NCBI GenBank assembly: GCA_028023455.1
Contig: JAQFVV010006215.1
Coordinates: 7,735,230-7,799,229, forward strand
DNA length: 64,000 bases
Source of the DNA: Epiperipatus broadwayi
Lineage: Eukaryota > Onychophora > Udeonychophora > Euonychophora > Peripatidae
Direction: 5' to 3'
Under the pieces are notes generated by a model that worked only from the letters and a program-made list of their open reading frames with translations, searched no databases and was not told the DNA's origin. This document shows positions 37,126 through 48,151 of the stretch, one piece after another (position 1 is the stretch's first letter; every line of letters begins with the position of its first letter). The position numbers were made by a program, and so were the translations under genes.

Positions 37126-37783
37126 AATGAGGCATTTATTTATATAGCGCTATGTTTATAAATTGTAATAAACTAAAGATTAGCCTTTCAAGATAACGTA
37201 CATGCACTTTTTATGAATGTTAATAATAATAAATGAATACTTTCATTTCCAACACAAGTTAAAGTCTTTGCAAACGAATAAATGAATCCACTTATTCATT
37301 CAACCCAAATGCTTATATATGGGCAAATCTTAAGTACTGGATATGAAAGCGTGAGGATAAATCAATCACTTTAAATTACTGTTTACTATGTCTGAATGAA
37401 TGACGTCAATGAAATTATCTAGAATTTAGGAAACGTCACTCTTAAATGAAACTAAACATTAGTGCTATATAAATAAATGCCTCATTTACATATGTTTAGT
37501 TTCATTTAAGAGTGACGTTTCATAAATTCTAGATAATTTTGTTGACGTCATTCATTCAGACATAATAAACAGTAATTTAAAGTGATTGATTTATCCTCAC
37601 ACTTTCATATCCACTACTTAAGATTTGCCTATATATAAGCATTTGGGTTGAATGAATAAGTGGATTCATTTATTCGTTCGCAAAGACTTTATCTTGTGTT
37701 GGAAATGAAAGTATTCATTTATTATTATTAACATTCGTAAAAAGTGCATGTACGTTAGGTTGAAAGGCTAATCTTTAGTTTAA
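37126..37783. mobile_element. Inverted-unit element with 11-bp target duplication (family X, copy 1)
   Basis: A 658-bp element made of an inverted unit (about 37171-37462) and a direct unit (about 37498-37780) that are reverse complements of each other along about 290 bases, joined by a short centre reading TATATAAATAAATGCCTCAT. It is flanked by TAGTAAATGTT at 37115-37125 and 37784-37794. It starts AATGAGGCATTTATTTATAT and ends GAAAGGCTAATCTTTAGTTT. The same unit with the same outer borders occurs at 43008-43856. No protein is encoded. Confidence 0.75.
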
Positions 37784-37794
37784 TAGTAAATGTT

Positions 37795-38493
37795 GTAAAT
37801 AGGGATTTAATATTTAAATGTATGTACATGTATAATTTATCACATATACATACGTAAGTTATATATATACGTGAAGATAAAAATACTTTGTTAATTTAAA
37901 ATAATATACCTTAATAGCTGTGTTATTTTTTAAAACAGCAAGTAAACATCCTTTTAGATAGGAAGGTTAATTAACGAAGGAACTTTGCAGATAAACAAGA
38001 TGATTAATTAAAAAGCAAACTGGCTGCAAAGGATAATCAATCAAAGTAAAACTTAAGCCAAAAGGTAAACTGGGAGGGATTGATCCGATCAGGATGGACA
38101 AGATTTGACCAATCAAATCCAGAAAATCAGTACTGGAAAAATGAATGAAAGAGTAAAGCATTGGACACTTTAAACTGGGAGCTCTACCATTACAGATGAA
38201 CTGGGAAAGGCGCTGAACATCACTTATTTAGCACGGTAGCCCCAGAGCGGACAGCTGGCCTCCGAACATCCAAGAACATAGGGACTGTAAAGTAAGTCGC
38301 ATAGATTTTCATTATTATTTTGGTATACCTTCAGGTTTGTTGAGATAAATATATTACGATTGTTTGATGTATTGGTATAAATATGTATATATTAGTGTAT
38401 TGCAATTAAATCTGTTTTTTTTATTCTACCGGCGTTAGTCTTCATGATTATATTTATTGTATGCATATATATTCTTAAAAAAAAAATAAAGCA
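37795..38493. other. Spacer with a GC-richer segment
   Basis: AT-rich up to about 38160, then a GC-richer segment at 38170-38300 (GGTAGCCCCAGAGCGGACAG and neighbours) ending at a donor-like AAAGTAAGTC. It may be a leader exon or transposon end. I see no coding capacity. Confidence 0.3.
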
Positions 38494-38601
38494 TGGCCTT
38501 TATTCCCAGGAGGCTGTAAAGTCACCAACCAAGGCAGCAGTTGGTGGTCGAAGGCGGAGGGTGCTAAGAATCCCCTGATTGCAGACTCAGGCTGCCATGT
38601 G

Positions 38602-39558
38602 ATGACGACTTTCTATTTAGGTACTTACAACTGCAGATCACTTTCAAGTGAAGGAAGATTGCAAGAGTTAGAAGAAGAACTATCTTATATTAAATGGGAC
38701 ATTATTGGACTTTGTGAAGTTAGAAGAAAAGGTGAAGAAACAATTCATTTAAAAAGTGGACATGTACTCTACTATAGAGGCACAAATATTGGAAATACAA
38801 GTGGAGTAGGATTCATTATAAATAAAAAATGGAAGAATAACATTGTAGAGATTGATGGTGTTTCGGACAGGGTGGCAAGATTAGTTTTACAACTTAATAG
38901 CAGATGCCAAATGCAGATAATTCAGGTTTATGCCCCAACAAGTTCTCATAGTGATGAAGTAGTAGAAGATTTTTATATGGATGTACAAAAGGCTTTTGAT
39001 CAGAGTAAACAACATTTTAAAATTGTTATGGGAGACTTTAATGCTAGAATTGGTAAACAAATGAAAGATGAAAATGCTGTAGGTAATTTTGGTTATGGTA
39101 ATAGAAATCAGAGAGGACATAGACTTGTGGAATTTGCAGAAAAAGAAAAACTTTATATTATGAATTCTTTTTTTGAGAAAAAGGTTAAAAGAAAATGGAC
39201 TTGGGAACATCCAAATGAAGGTACAGCAGAATTGGACTATATTTTGACTAACAGAAAATACAAATTTCAAGATTGTAATGTTCTTAATAAATTTAACACA
39301 GGAAGTGATCATCGATTAGTAAGATGTAAGATACATGTTAATGCAAAACTAGAGAGACAAAAATTATTAAGAAAAACAATATTTACAGTTGATATTCCTA
39401 ATCTTCAGAAACATTCTAATGAATTTAAATTAGAACTTACCAATCGGTTTCAAGTATTAGTAGATTTTGAACAAGATTCAGATTTGAATGAAATTAATAG
39501 GAAAATAACTGATATACTTTTAAAAACTGCCACAAAGATAGCTAGTAAGAAAAAGTAG
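38602..39558 (+). pseudogene. LINE endonuclease domain (APE type)
   Basis: Encodes the target-nicking endonuclease of the LINE. It starts at ATG 38602 (the preceding GTG is not needed). Motifs in order: GTYNCRS (N), GLCEVRRKGEE (catalytic E), YAPTSSHSDE, VMGDFNARIG (D and N), LDYILTNR and TGSDHRLVRC (final SDH). All catalytic residues are present, so this part could still fold as an active nuclease. An in-frame TAG at 39556-39558 separates it from its continuation (39562-39852, same frame). Confidence 0.85.
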
Positions 39559-39561
39559 GAA

Positions 39562-39913
39562 TTGACCAATAAAATCTCTACTGAGACTAGAGAATTTATG
39601 AAGAAAAGAAGGAATATGAAGATATACAAAAATTATGCATTAAAAAGGATTGAATATCTCGAATTTTGTAAAATGGTGCGGAAAAGAGTTGAAAATGATA
39701 TAAGAAAGTATAATTGTGAACTAGCAAGGAAAGCTGTAGAAGAGAATAAAAGTCTAAAGAGTGTAAAACAACATTTTGGTATTGGTAGGAAATTTATATC
39801 TGCAATAAGAAAAAAGATGGCCTTATTACTAAAAAGAGAGATGACATCATGAAATGTGTAGAAGACTTCTATCAAGAAATTATATAGTAATAAAGAACAA
39901 GCACCTCTTATAC
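39562..39913 (+). pseudogene. LINE linker between endonuclease and RT
   Basis: A lysine-rich segment continuing the endonuclease frame (STETREFMKKRR and on) to a TGA at 39850. A frame change near 39815 gives DGLITKKRDDIMKCVEDFYQ, and another near 39885 gives LYSNKEQAPLIP, the usual entry to the RT. It ends at the MITE target site. Confidence 0.75.
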
Positions 39914-40400
39914 CAAAGGTGGGCAATTGTTTTGGCTCAGGGGCCGCAGAGGTTGGTGGAGAGCCGCATTAGGGCCACTTTGTGGAAGCGAAGGTTAGTG
40001 GAGGGCTGCACCTTTTTTTCTTGACACAATAAACACACTGCTTTATTCCCTGTATTACCAAAGAAATATTTGTCCATTCTTCATTAAACACATGACATTC
40101 GTCACCGATTTTACATATTTTTGGAGGGTTTATGGTTTCACTAAAGTTGGAAATGTATATATTTGCTAATGCAAAGACAAAATTGAAATTAACCAGATCA
40201 GCTGAAAAAGCACTGCACATCATACCTACTCTGCGCATGTGTATTGATGTGGCCATCCTAGTGGAAAATATGGAAGTCTTCAGTCGTGGATGGGAAGGAA
40301 ATCTCAGTTCAAAGCGGATTTTTCTGATTGTCTTGGAGGGCCGCATAAAAACTCTTAGTGGGCCGCATGTGGCCCTCGGGCCACTATTTGCCCACCCCTG
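39914..40400. mobile_element. hAT-like MITE (487 bp) with 8-bp target duplication
   Basis: Terminal inverted repeats CAAAGGTGGGCAA at the left and (reverse complement) CAGGGGTGGGCAAATAGTGG at the right, followed inside by GGCC-CGGGGGCC/GCCGCA-type sequence typical of hAT non-autonomous elements. It is flanked by TCTTATAC (39906-39913) and TCCTATAC (40401-40408), one mismatch in eight. It is clearly more GC-rich at both ends than the host LINE. No transposase is encoded; the open frame from 40132 into the LINE RT is accidental. Confidence 0.9.
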
Positions 40401-40408
40401 TCCTATAC

Positions 40409-41270
40409 CTATTATATCTTCTGAATTGCCCAGAATTTTGAATGAGGAGGTGAGACTTGCAATTAAATTTATGAAGAAAGGGAAGGCTCCAGGTAATGAT
40501 GGAATTATAATTGATATATTAAAAGAAGCAGGTGAAGAAATTGAATTTTTTTTAGCAAAGTCATATTCTAAATGTCTAAATGATAAAGATGTACCAGATG
40601 ATTGGAAGAATGTGGTATTAATATTAATATTTAAAAAAGGTGATAAAGAAGATATTAGAAATTACAGACCTATCAGTCTTTTATCAGTTTTATACAAAAT
40701 TTTTACTAAGATAATTACAACTCGTCTACAGAGAACACTGGACTTCCACCAACCAAGAGAACAAGCTGGATTTAAAAGTGGTTTTAGTACAGTAGATCAT
40801 ATCCAGGTATTGAGAGAAGTTATAGAAAGGACAAATGAATATGAGTTGCCATTATGCTTAGGATTTGTAGATTATGAAAAGGCATTTGATTCTATAAATA
40901 TTTCTTCAGTGATTAAGCATTGGATCATCAAGGTATAGATCCAGGATATTTGTCATATTTTAAAGAATATTTATAAAAATGCAACAGCAACAATTAGATT
41001 ACATAATGATAGTAGGAAAGTCAACATTGAGAAGGGTGTAAGACAGGGTGACTCCATATCTCCAAAACTTTTTACAGCAGTGCTGCAAGAAGTATTTTGT
41101 GGATTAAAATGGGAAGCTAAAGGAGTGAAAGTAAATGGAGATTATTTAAGTAATTTAGATTTTGAAGATGATGTAGTTGTTTTTGCAAATAATGCTTTAG
41201 AGTTACAGGAAATGTTGCAGGAGTTATCAGAGGAAAGTAGGACTAAAGATAAATGTTGAAAAGACTAAAG
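40409..41270 (+). pseudogene. LINE reverse transcriptase domain
   Basis: Follows the MITE in frame with SSELPRILNEEVRLA, then KGKAPGNDGI, WKNVVLILIFKKGD, NYRPISLLSVLYKIF, REQAGFKSGFSTVDHI and GFVDYEKAFDSI (first catalytic Asp). A stop at 40936-40938 and a shift precede GVRQGDSISPKLF and FEDDVVVFA, where F-E-D-D replaces the FADD/YADD catalytic box. Another shift is near 41255. Inactive as it stands. Confidence 0.85.
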
Positions 41271-41899
41271 TAATGTTTAATAGATTTTCTCAAAATATGA
41301 AAATAAAGATTGATTATGATGAATTAGAAGTTAACAGTTACAAATACCTTGGTCAGATTATTAATACAGATGGAAACATAATGGATGAAATTAATCATAG
41401 AATTAAACTTGGTTGGAGTGCTTTTGGTAGAAATAACTTGATACTAAAAGGAAATATGCCTATGTGTTTGAAAAGGAAGGTTTTTAATAAATGTGTTTTG
41501 CCAGTTCTTACTTATGGATCTGAGACTTGGACCCTTAATAGAAGAGCAATACAGAGACTTCAAACCACTCAAAGAAGTATGGAGAGATGCATGTTGGGAG
41601 TAACAAGAAGAGATCGAAAACGCAATGTATGGGTAAGAGAACAAACAGGTGTTACTGATCTCCTTGAAAAAATTAAAAGACTGAAGTGGAATTGGGCTGG
41701 TCATATTGCTAAAAGAGATGATAATAGATGGACAATTGAAATTTTAAACTGGATTCCAAGAGATTGTAAAAGACCCAGAAAGAGACCACATGTGAGATGG
41801 ATGGATGAAATAAGAAAGTTTGCAGGGGTGATGTGGAGAAGAGAAGCTAAAGGTCGGAAAAGATGGATTGAACTTGGAGAGACCTTCATCCTGCAGTAG
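41270..41899 (+). pseudogene. LINE C-terminal region
   Basis: A 208-codon open stretch: YKYLGQIINTDG, LKRKVFNKCVLPVLTYGSET, MERCMLGVTRRDRKRN, WNWAGHIAKRDDNRW, RPHVRWMDEIRKFAG and a final WIELGETFILQ. This is the conserved RTE-type tail that follows the polymerase in intact elements. Part of it (41558-41890) is also present in the deleted copy at 58.1-58.45 kb. Confidence 0.85.
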
Positions 41900-41925
41900 A
41901 TTGATAATGGTTGATGATGATGCAT

Positions 41926-42638
41926 ATATAGGCAGGGCAAGGTTAGCTTACTGCATGGATTGTTCACCAGCGAGTATTATAACTGGCCGTCATAACATTT
42001 GGCGCATCCTTCAAAGTCCTTGAGTCTTACATAAAATAAAATAAGATCGGTATGATTTGTAAAAACCCTAGTTGATTTTCTGTACCTTCAGATCTGAGTC
42101 TCTGGGTTCTCCCTCGCTGATCAGATTTACAAAACTATTGAACTCCATTCACTCCTTCACCTGGGAACACCAACAGCAATGAAATAGGAAAGATGACATG
42201 CTCTTTAAGATGCAGTTTATATAGTTCTTTGTTTTCCCTTCAACTACACTTAATTTATTTCCTTCATTTCAAATTAATTAGTGCACTCCAACGAATATTC
42301 TATTATTGTTTCCATATGTATTTCTTTGATCAATTGTGATCTTTATTTGTACTTACTTTCTTTTCTTCATTTACTTAACCAAAGGTTTAAATATAAACAT
42401 TCACAAAAACTTACTTAAAATTCTTTGCATTTTTAAACACTGCCTTTCTTTGCAATTTAAAATAATGCTTTTCCTATTAAACATTATTTGCTTTGCTTCT
42501 GGATTACTTTTTTCTATTTACTTTCTATACTGCTTTTTTATATTAATATAAAATATTTAAGGTCTGCACTGACAGATATGTTTTGTTTTTGATATATCCA
42601 AAGAATAATGAATGCTAAAAATTATATATATAAAAAAC
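41926..42638. other. Spacer after the LINE
   Basis: Contains a moderately GC-rich stretch (41930-42200) and then AT-rich DNA. The 71-codon + frame at 42336 reads as hydrophobic low-complexity sequence and is not supported as a gene. Confidence 0.4.
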
Positions 42639-42724
42639 TGAATATTTGTAAATACAGTAACTAAATAATTAAAAAAAATTTAAATTTTTTTTAATTATTT
42701 AGTTACTGTATTTACAAATATTCA
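42639..42724. repeat. Perfect 86-bp palindrome, no spacer
   Basis: Arms 42639-42681 and 42682-42724 are exact reverse complements (43 bases each). The outer part reads GAATATTTGTAAATACAGTA and the centre is AAAAAAAATTTAAATTTTTT. It could form a full cruciform or hairpin. No flanking target duplication was noticed. Confidence 0.9.
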
Positions 42725-43007
42725 TTTATATAATTACGTATGTTGCTTTAAAAATACAGACATTGAATAATAATATTATATATATATTCATTTAAACACA
42801 CACACAGATGTATTTATGAAAATATAAAAAGTCAGGATGTATAATCTAAGGTTACTATTAGCCATCAAATAATGAAAACATTTTTGGATATGACGAATTA
42901 ACCTGCAGTAAATGAAGTTGGAATCCAAGTTTTTCCAGATGCCATACACAATATAGGTAGTATTAGTTTATAAAAGACAAAATATAATTTTCAATTTAAG
43001 TATTAGT

Positions 43008-43856
43008 AAATAAGCATTTATTTTTATATGACGCTATGCATACAATTGTATACATTCAAAGATCAGCCTTGCAAGCTAATTGTGCATGCGTCTTCTGCGA
43101 GTGTTAAATAATAAATGAATACTTCACTCTACAATACAAGATATAGTATTTATGCAGGAATAAAAGAAATCCTCTTTGAATGTATACAATTGTATGCATA
43201 GCGTCATATGAAAATAAATGCTTATTTACTTATAATTAAGTTTCACTTAGAGTGACATTTAGTAAATTCTAGACAATTTCACCAACGTCATTCATTCCAA
43301 CATCGTAGATAGTAATTTAAAGTGAGAATTCTACTCTCACGCTTTACTCAACAGTACTTCAGATTTGCTCATATAAAAGAATTTGAGTCATAGGAATAAG
43401 AGGATTCCTTTTATTCCTGCATAAATACTATATCTTGTATTGTAGAGTGAAGTATTCATTTATTATTTAACACTCGCAGAAGACACATGCACAATTAGCT
43501 TGAAAGGCTGATCTTTGAATGTATACAATTGTATGCATAGCGTCATATAAAAATAAATGCTTATTTACTTATAATTAAGTTTCACTTAGAGTGACATTTA
43601 GTAAATTCTAGACAATTTCACCGACATTATTCATTCCAACATCGTAGATAGTAATTTAAAGTGAGAATTCTACTCTCACGCTTTACTCAACAGTACTAAA
43701 GATTTGCTCATATAAAAGAATTTGAGTCATAGGAATAAGAGGATTCCTTTTATTCCTGCATAATAGATCTTGTATTGTAGAGTGAAGTATTCATTTATTA
43801 TTTAATACTCGCAGAAGACGCATGCACAATTAGCTTGAAAGGCTGATCTTTGTATG
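43008..43856. mobile_element. Inverted plus tandem unit element with 15-bp target duplication (family X, copy 2)
   Basis: An inverted partial unit (43008-about 43170) is followed by two direct units with a period of 335-339 bases (marker CTTTGAATGTATAC at 43174 and 43513). AATTTAAGTATTAGT flanks the whole at 42993-43007 and 43857-43871 without mismatch. Borders match the 37-kb copy: AAATAAGCATTTATTTTTAT at the left, GCTTGAAAGGCTGATCTTT at the right. Shared interior includes AGAGTGAC-TTTA-TAAATTCTAGA and GTCATTCATTC. No protein is encoded. Confidence 0.8.
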
Positions 43857-44004
43857 AATTTAAGTATTAGTTTTTGTTTTCTCATTATCTCTATCTTTTT
43901 TTTCTGGGTTTTTTTTTTTACCCTAATAATAGGATTGTTTATGTAACTTGAAATTTTAAAGTAGCTTGAACAGCAATTATAATTTTAGCATCTTATTTTT
44001 TTTT

Positions 44005-44065
44005 GTATATAAGCTCCTGAGCTTTGAGAAAGTTATAGCAGATCCATATTTATAAGACTGAAAAT
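44005..44065 (+). repeat. 61-bp direct repeat, left copy (LTR R/U5-like)
   Basis: GTATATAAGCTCCTGAG and onward to GACTGAAAAT. It differs from the right copy at 51770-51830 by about two bases in 61. TATATAAG looks like a retroelement TATA box. Together with the polypurine tract at 45430 this suggests the remains of a 5' LTR just before the integrase. Confidence 0.6.
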
Positions 44066-44099
44066 ATATCAACTCGATAAATTCAATTATACCAGAAAA

Positions 44100-44899
44100 A
44101 CCAGGCGAGATCTTAGCGGTTGACTATTATGGGTTATTGCCTCCATTTAACAGGCAAAAATATTTATTAGTCACCTATGATCTCTTTTCCAAATATGTCA
44201 CTGCTTACCCAATACCCCAAGACAATACTAAACATATGATCAAAGTATTGGACACCCTTCAATTCCCGATGGTAGGAAAGCCTGGAATCAATTTAACTGA
44301 TCATGGTACTCCTTTCCTATCAGGAATGGAAGAAATGGGTTGGAAAATCAGGGATCAAGCATGTGTTGACCTCCATTAGGAATCTTTGGTCAAACCCATG
44401 TGAACATGTCATGTGGTAACTTGGACATTTGTTTAGACCTATTTAGAGGGAGAACACAAGGGGTGGGCTAAGCAGATGAAACAGGTAGTCGAGTACATCA
44501 ATTGTAGTGTGAATGAGTCAATTGGATTCACACCTATCCAACTACATTTTCATCAAATTACATCTGTGCTATTTAAAAGAGACAAACCAGTAGCCACAAA
44601 AATAATCATAGACAAAGATAAGGATATATTGCAAGCTCGAGAATGACTTATTATGAAAGCCAATTGTAGAAATCAGAAAGTAAGAAGGTCTAAATATGAA
44701 TTCAGAATTGAAGACAGTGCTAATAAAAACTCCACATTCTAATAAACTGCAGGAAGGTAAGTATCATAGGTTTAATAATATATATGAGGGACCATATATC
44801 ATTGTTAAGCAATCAGGTCCCAATGCATTTTGGGTAAACCAAGGAGATATCCAAGGTACGTATAATGCCCATATCTTAAAGCCTTATTTTGGACGTTAG
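44100..44899 (+). pseudogene. Ty3/gypsy integrase remnant
   Basis: Retroviral-type integrase core on +. ILAVDYYGLLPPFNRQKY carries the first catalytic Asp region, followed by LLVTYDLFSKYVTAYP, KPGINLTDHGTPF (second Asp) and, after stops and shifts near 44380-44470, MKQVVEYINCSVNESIGFTP. The C-terminus, 44740-44899, shows KYHRFNNIYEGPYIIVKQSG and ILKPYF, the usual GPY/F-like domain. Several stops (44378, 44642 and others) disable it. Gag, protease and RT are missing between the LTR-like repeat and the integrase. It may be the integrase part of the same family as the 34.9-36.6 kb copy, but no overlap exists to test this. Confidence 0.8.
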
Positions 44900-45429
44900 T
44901 AACAATCCAGGATAATATCAGGAAATTTTTAACATAGCTGAGATTTATAAAGAAAAATGGGTAAACTTTGCAAGTGTGATGTATAATAATAAAAATATAT
45001 GTATATGTGTATAAACGCATATATAGAGTGCAGGATTAGGGATATTAAGTTTGATGAGGGTATTTCCCAAGTAACGCATAAATGCAATTATGGGAATATC
45101 TAGAGGCTAACTTAAACAAACATGTTTTGATATTTGGCTAGTCCTTCAAAGTTTAATAAGCCTCAAAGGAGCATGGAGAAGGTTAGCAAATAAATAGTTT
45201 CATGTGCCTTCTGTAACAGAGATACATTCTTGGTTATGCCTCCATTATAAAATCATCAAAGCTAATCCAGCACACTATTTGAACTTCCCAAAACCAACTG
45301 TTAAAAAAATGTGTTAGAAAGTAAGGAAATTGATGTAGCAACCCTTCATCAAACCCCAAATAATCACACATTCTTATCGTACTTGTGAGTGCTAAAATTT
45401 GAAATCTAGTTTAAAATTTTAACTGTTTA

Positions 45430-45441
45430 GGAGAGGGGTGT
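45430..45441 (+). promoter_or_regulatory. Polypurine tract before a 3' LTR start
   Basis: GGAGAGGGGTG stands immediately before TGTAAGAGATGG, 540 bases after the integrase C-terminus. In Ty3/gypsy elements a purine tract primes plus-strand synthesis and is followed directly by the U3 start with TG. Position and sequence fit this role. Confidence 0.6.
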
Positions 45442-48150
45442 TGTAAGAGATGGCTTACAACTAGCCTTCACAGCTCACCCAATTTCTTTTACAATGTTAT
45501 GAATTCAGACCAAGTGGTAGGCAAATAAAATATCTTATATACTTGCTTATACAAAGGTAGTATATACATATATAAACACAGATAAACTAATGTGTTTGAG
45601 AAATTCTTATTTTTTTAGCTATTGTGAGAAAGCAAACAAATTTGTTTTATACATGAAATATATGCATATAAACTAATATGTTTGTCTAGTGGTAGAAATT
45701 AATTGTTTTTCTTTTATTCATTTAATTTCAATAACTAAAAATACTAATTGATTGACTTATAGAACAGACATAATTAAAGATTAAAATTTATATGAGGTCA
45801 AAATGGTTGTTAAATGACTGAGTTTGGAATAATGAAAATTAAATAAAAATAATATTTTATAATTTGATTTTTTTTATCAAGTCGTAACAATAGGTTTTTT
45901 AGCAAGCACATGACAAGAGAGCATTTCTTTGGACTGGAAAAATCTACAATTGAACTGACAGCAGAGTAGCATTCTTGACTTAAAAAATCTGGAATTGAAC
46001 TTGCAGGAGAAAAGTTAAGTTTTTATTTTTAAAAAAAGAAAAAAAAAACTTTTCGCCATCTAAAAAAACAGTAAAATTTTAATATTTGTAGTTTCAAGAT
46101 AATATAAAATCTTTATTTTGGATAGAAGAAAACTGGAAAGTTAAACTTTAATTTATAATTAGCAGGAATGAATTAGTGACTTAATTGATTCTGCAAGCTA
46201 AAATTCATTATAATAGAAATAATGCAAAGGAAATCTGAAACTATTAAAAATTAACAGATTTCTTTAAAAGCTATTTATATATATATATTTAAGCCATGTT
46301 ATAAATAACAGTTTATAAAAGGAATCCTTACAATGTATTCGGGTTAAAAAAAGTCAGTGCTGTGGGATTTTCTAAAGCTAGCTTCAATGTCATTATAGAA
46401 TTATGAAATAAAATTTTCCATCAAGATGTCTGTTTTACAGAACGCTGGTGTACAGCAATCTTCCATGGATTTATATACGTTCATGAGAGATAATTTGTAT
46501 GTGTTTGTTTTAACCAAGCAGCATGAAAAATATGTATATTAACAGTTGGCAAACAGGAACGTTATATATGGAGATTGACATTTAAATTTATAAACTCTTA
46601 ACTGTGGAGATAGAATGCTTGATTTTCTCAGGATGAATATATTTTGTTTTGATTCACGTGATTACTATTTTTTTTTGCTTTATTATTGATATTTGAAAGT
46701 TTATGTATTGTATTTTTTTTTTATATTGTGTATTCAAGATTCATTTTTCAAATTCGATCATCTGCAATTTAAAAGTGGAAGCAATGGATGGATAAATGTC
46801 ATGTTGATGTAAATTTTAAAAAAAAGAATCATAATCAATTAATATGTATTATTTTTAATAAAAGTAAATTTACAGATTCCTCTGGAATTCAACATTGATC
46901 CATCAGCGTGACCTTACCTCAAGTAAGGTTTTTATATATATAACATTGAGGACAAATGAAACTATTTTGTACTAATTAGTTTTAATAATATTTACTTGTA
47001 ATTTTGTTTTATTTCTGAATGCACAATTAACATACTGAGTAAAAGGTCTTTTTTTATATCTGTCATTAATTAATTTTTACTAGGACTTACCCACACTTAT
47101 AGATGGGAGTGGGGCTATATATATATATTTTTTTTTAATTAAAAAAAAGTTATAAATGTATTTACCCTAGCCTAAAAATATCATTCTAGTAATTACATTA
47201 ATGTGGTAGTTTTAGAAGTAGTGAACTCTCATTTTGATTTTTTTTTTTGTTTTCTGTATATATTTAATGAAATCATATGATATAATTTTGTATATAATAT
47301 ACTTCAGATTATTTTGTTTCTGTTGTATGAAGCCATCAAGATGATAGAAAAACCATTCTTGATAACCAAATATTTATTTATTTATTTATTTATTTTGTTT
47401 GTAAATATTTATTATATATGTTGTTAATAAATTTAGTTGTTGAAACCAATCTGTTTTCTGTTTGATCATCACCATCATTATTATGCATTTGCACCACTAG
47501 ATGTTTGATCATCATCATTACTATGCATTATACCACTAGATGTTTGATCATCACCATCATTTTTTTGCATTTACACCATTAAATGTTTGATGAAGATTAT
47601 CATCATTATGTAGTGCTCTTGTAAATAATTGATCATCATCAGTATTTTCCTATATCTATGCATATATATATATATATAGGCATATTTAGTTAATAATTGA
47701 GTAAGTTCATCCCTGAAGAGAGCTGACTGCAAGAACTCCCTGAGTTTGAATTCTGATGTGTAATAGGGCCTAAAAAGGGAGATGTAATGAATATGCACTG
47801 GTCTAAATACATTGAAATATTGTTAGTAAATTATAATTTAATATATTGAAAGTAGATGTGATTTGGAACTGGGCATTTCATTGTGACATCTTTAGTATCC
47901 TCTTCAAAGGCCTAGCTCTGACAGTAGTGAGATGCGCTCATTTTGTTATGTGCCATTCCTGATTCAGTAACTTCTGATGCACCCAAATGTGCCATTACAT
48001 CAGGAATTTTGGATATGACTTGTTGTAGGTTGGTTGACACATTTCATTCAAATCATCCAATTACTTAGCCATATTCATGTTGTCATATGATGTAGCCCAT
48101 GGTTACGGTATATCTGACCCATCAACTTTGGGGTAGTGGGTTCCGTTATA
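45442..48150 (+). repeat. Left arm of a 6.3-kb palindrome
   Basis: Starts TGTAAGAGATGGCTTACA. The whole arm reappears in reverse complement to the right of 48151, for example CTTCCATGGATTTATAT (46458) against 49662, GAACTCCCTGAGTTTGAATT (47734) against about 48541, and the terminal CTTACAACTAGCCTTCACA against 51740-51760. No protein is encoded. Arms differ by many substitutions and small indels, so the structure is real and old rather than an assembly fold-back. Confidence 0.9.
47458..47645 (+). repeat. Minisatellite inside the left palindrome arm
   Basis: About four units of 45-50 bases containing TTTGATCATCACCATCATT, TATGCATTT and CACCACTAGATG. The opposite arm has fewer or altered units (about 48650-48780), so the array changed length after the arms formed. 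A (TTTA)n run lies just before it at about 47370-47395. Confidence 0.75.
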
Positions 48151-48151
48151 A

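Larger units (their letters stand above)
38494..41925 (+). mobile_element. RTE-type non-LTR retrotransposon (LINE), dead, split by a MITE
   Basis: The order is a short leader from about 38494 (also present in the second copy at 57.9 kb), an APE endonuclease, a reverse transcriptase, a C-terminal region and a 3' end in the short repeat TGATGATGATG, typical of RTE-clade elements. A hAT-like MITE (39914-40400) interrupts it between endonuclease and RT. Frameshifts and stops lie at 39556, about 39815, about 39885, about 40936 and about 41255. The open frames are divided into the parts listed next. Confidence 0.85.

Noticed and set aside
38887-39312. 141-codon minus frame opposite the LINE endonuclease
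   Set aside because: It is a shadow of a frame with complete endonuclease motifs.
40132-40412. Open frame running from the MITE into the LINE RT as one protein
   Set aside because: The first 90 codons are MITE sequence. The fusion is a by-product of the insertion.
37126-43871. Hammerhead ribozyme in the family X unit (as in retrozymes)
   Set aside because: I looked on both strands for CTGATGA...GAAA with the right spacing. The closest, CTGAATGAATGA...TGAAA near 37393, has an extra base in the invariant core, so no ribozyme can be claimed.
44805-45020. Minus-strand frame opposite the integrase C-terminus
   Set aside because: It is the complement of a recognised integrase domain.
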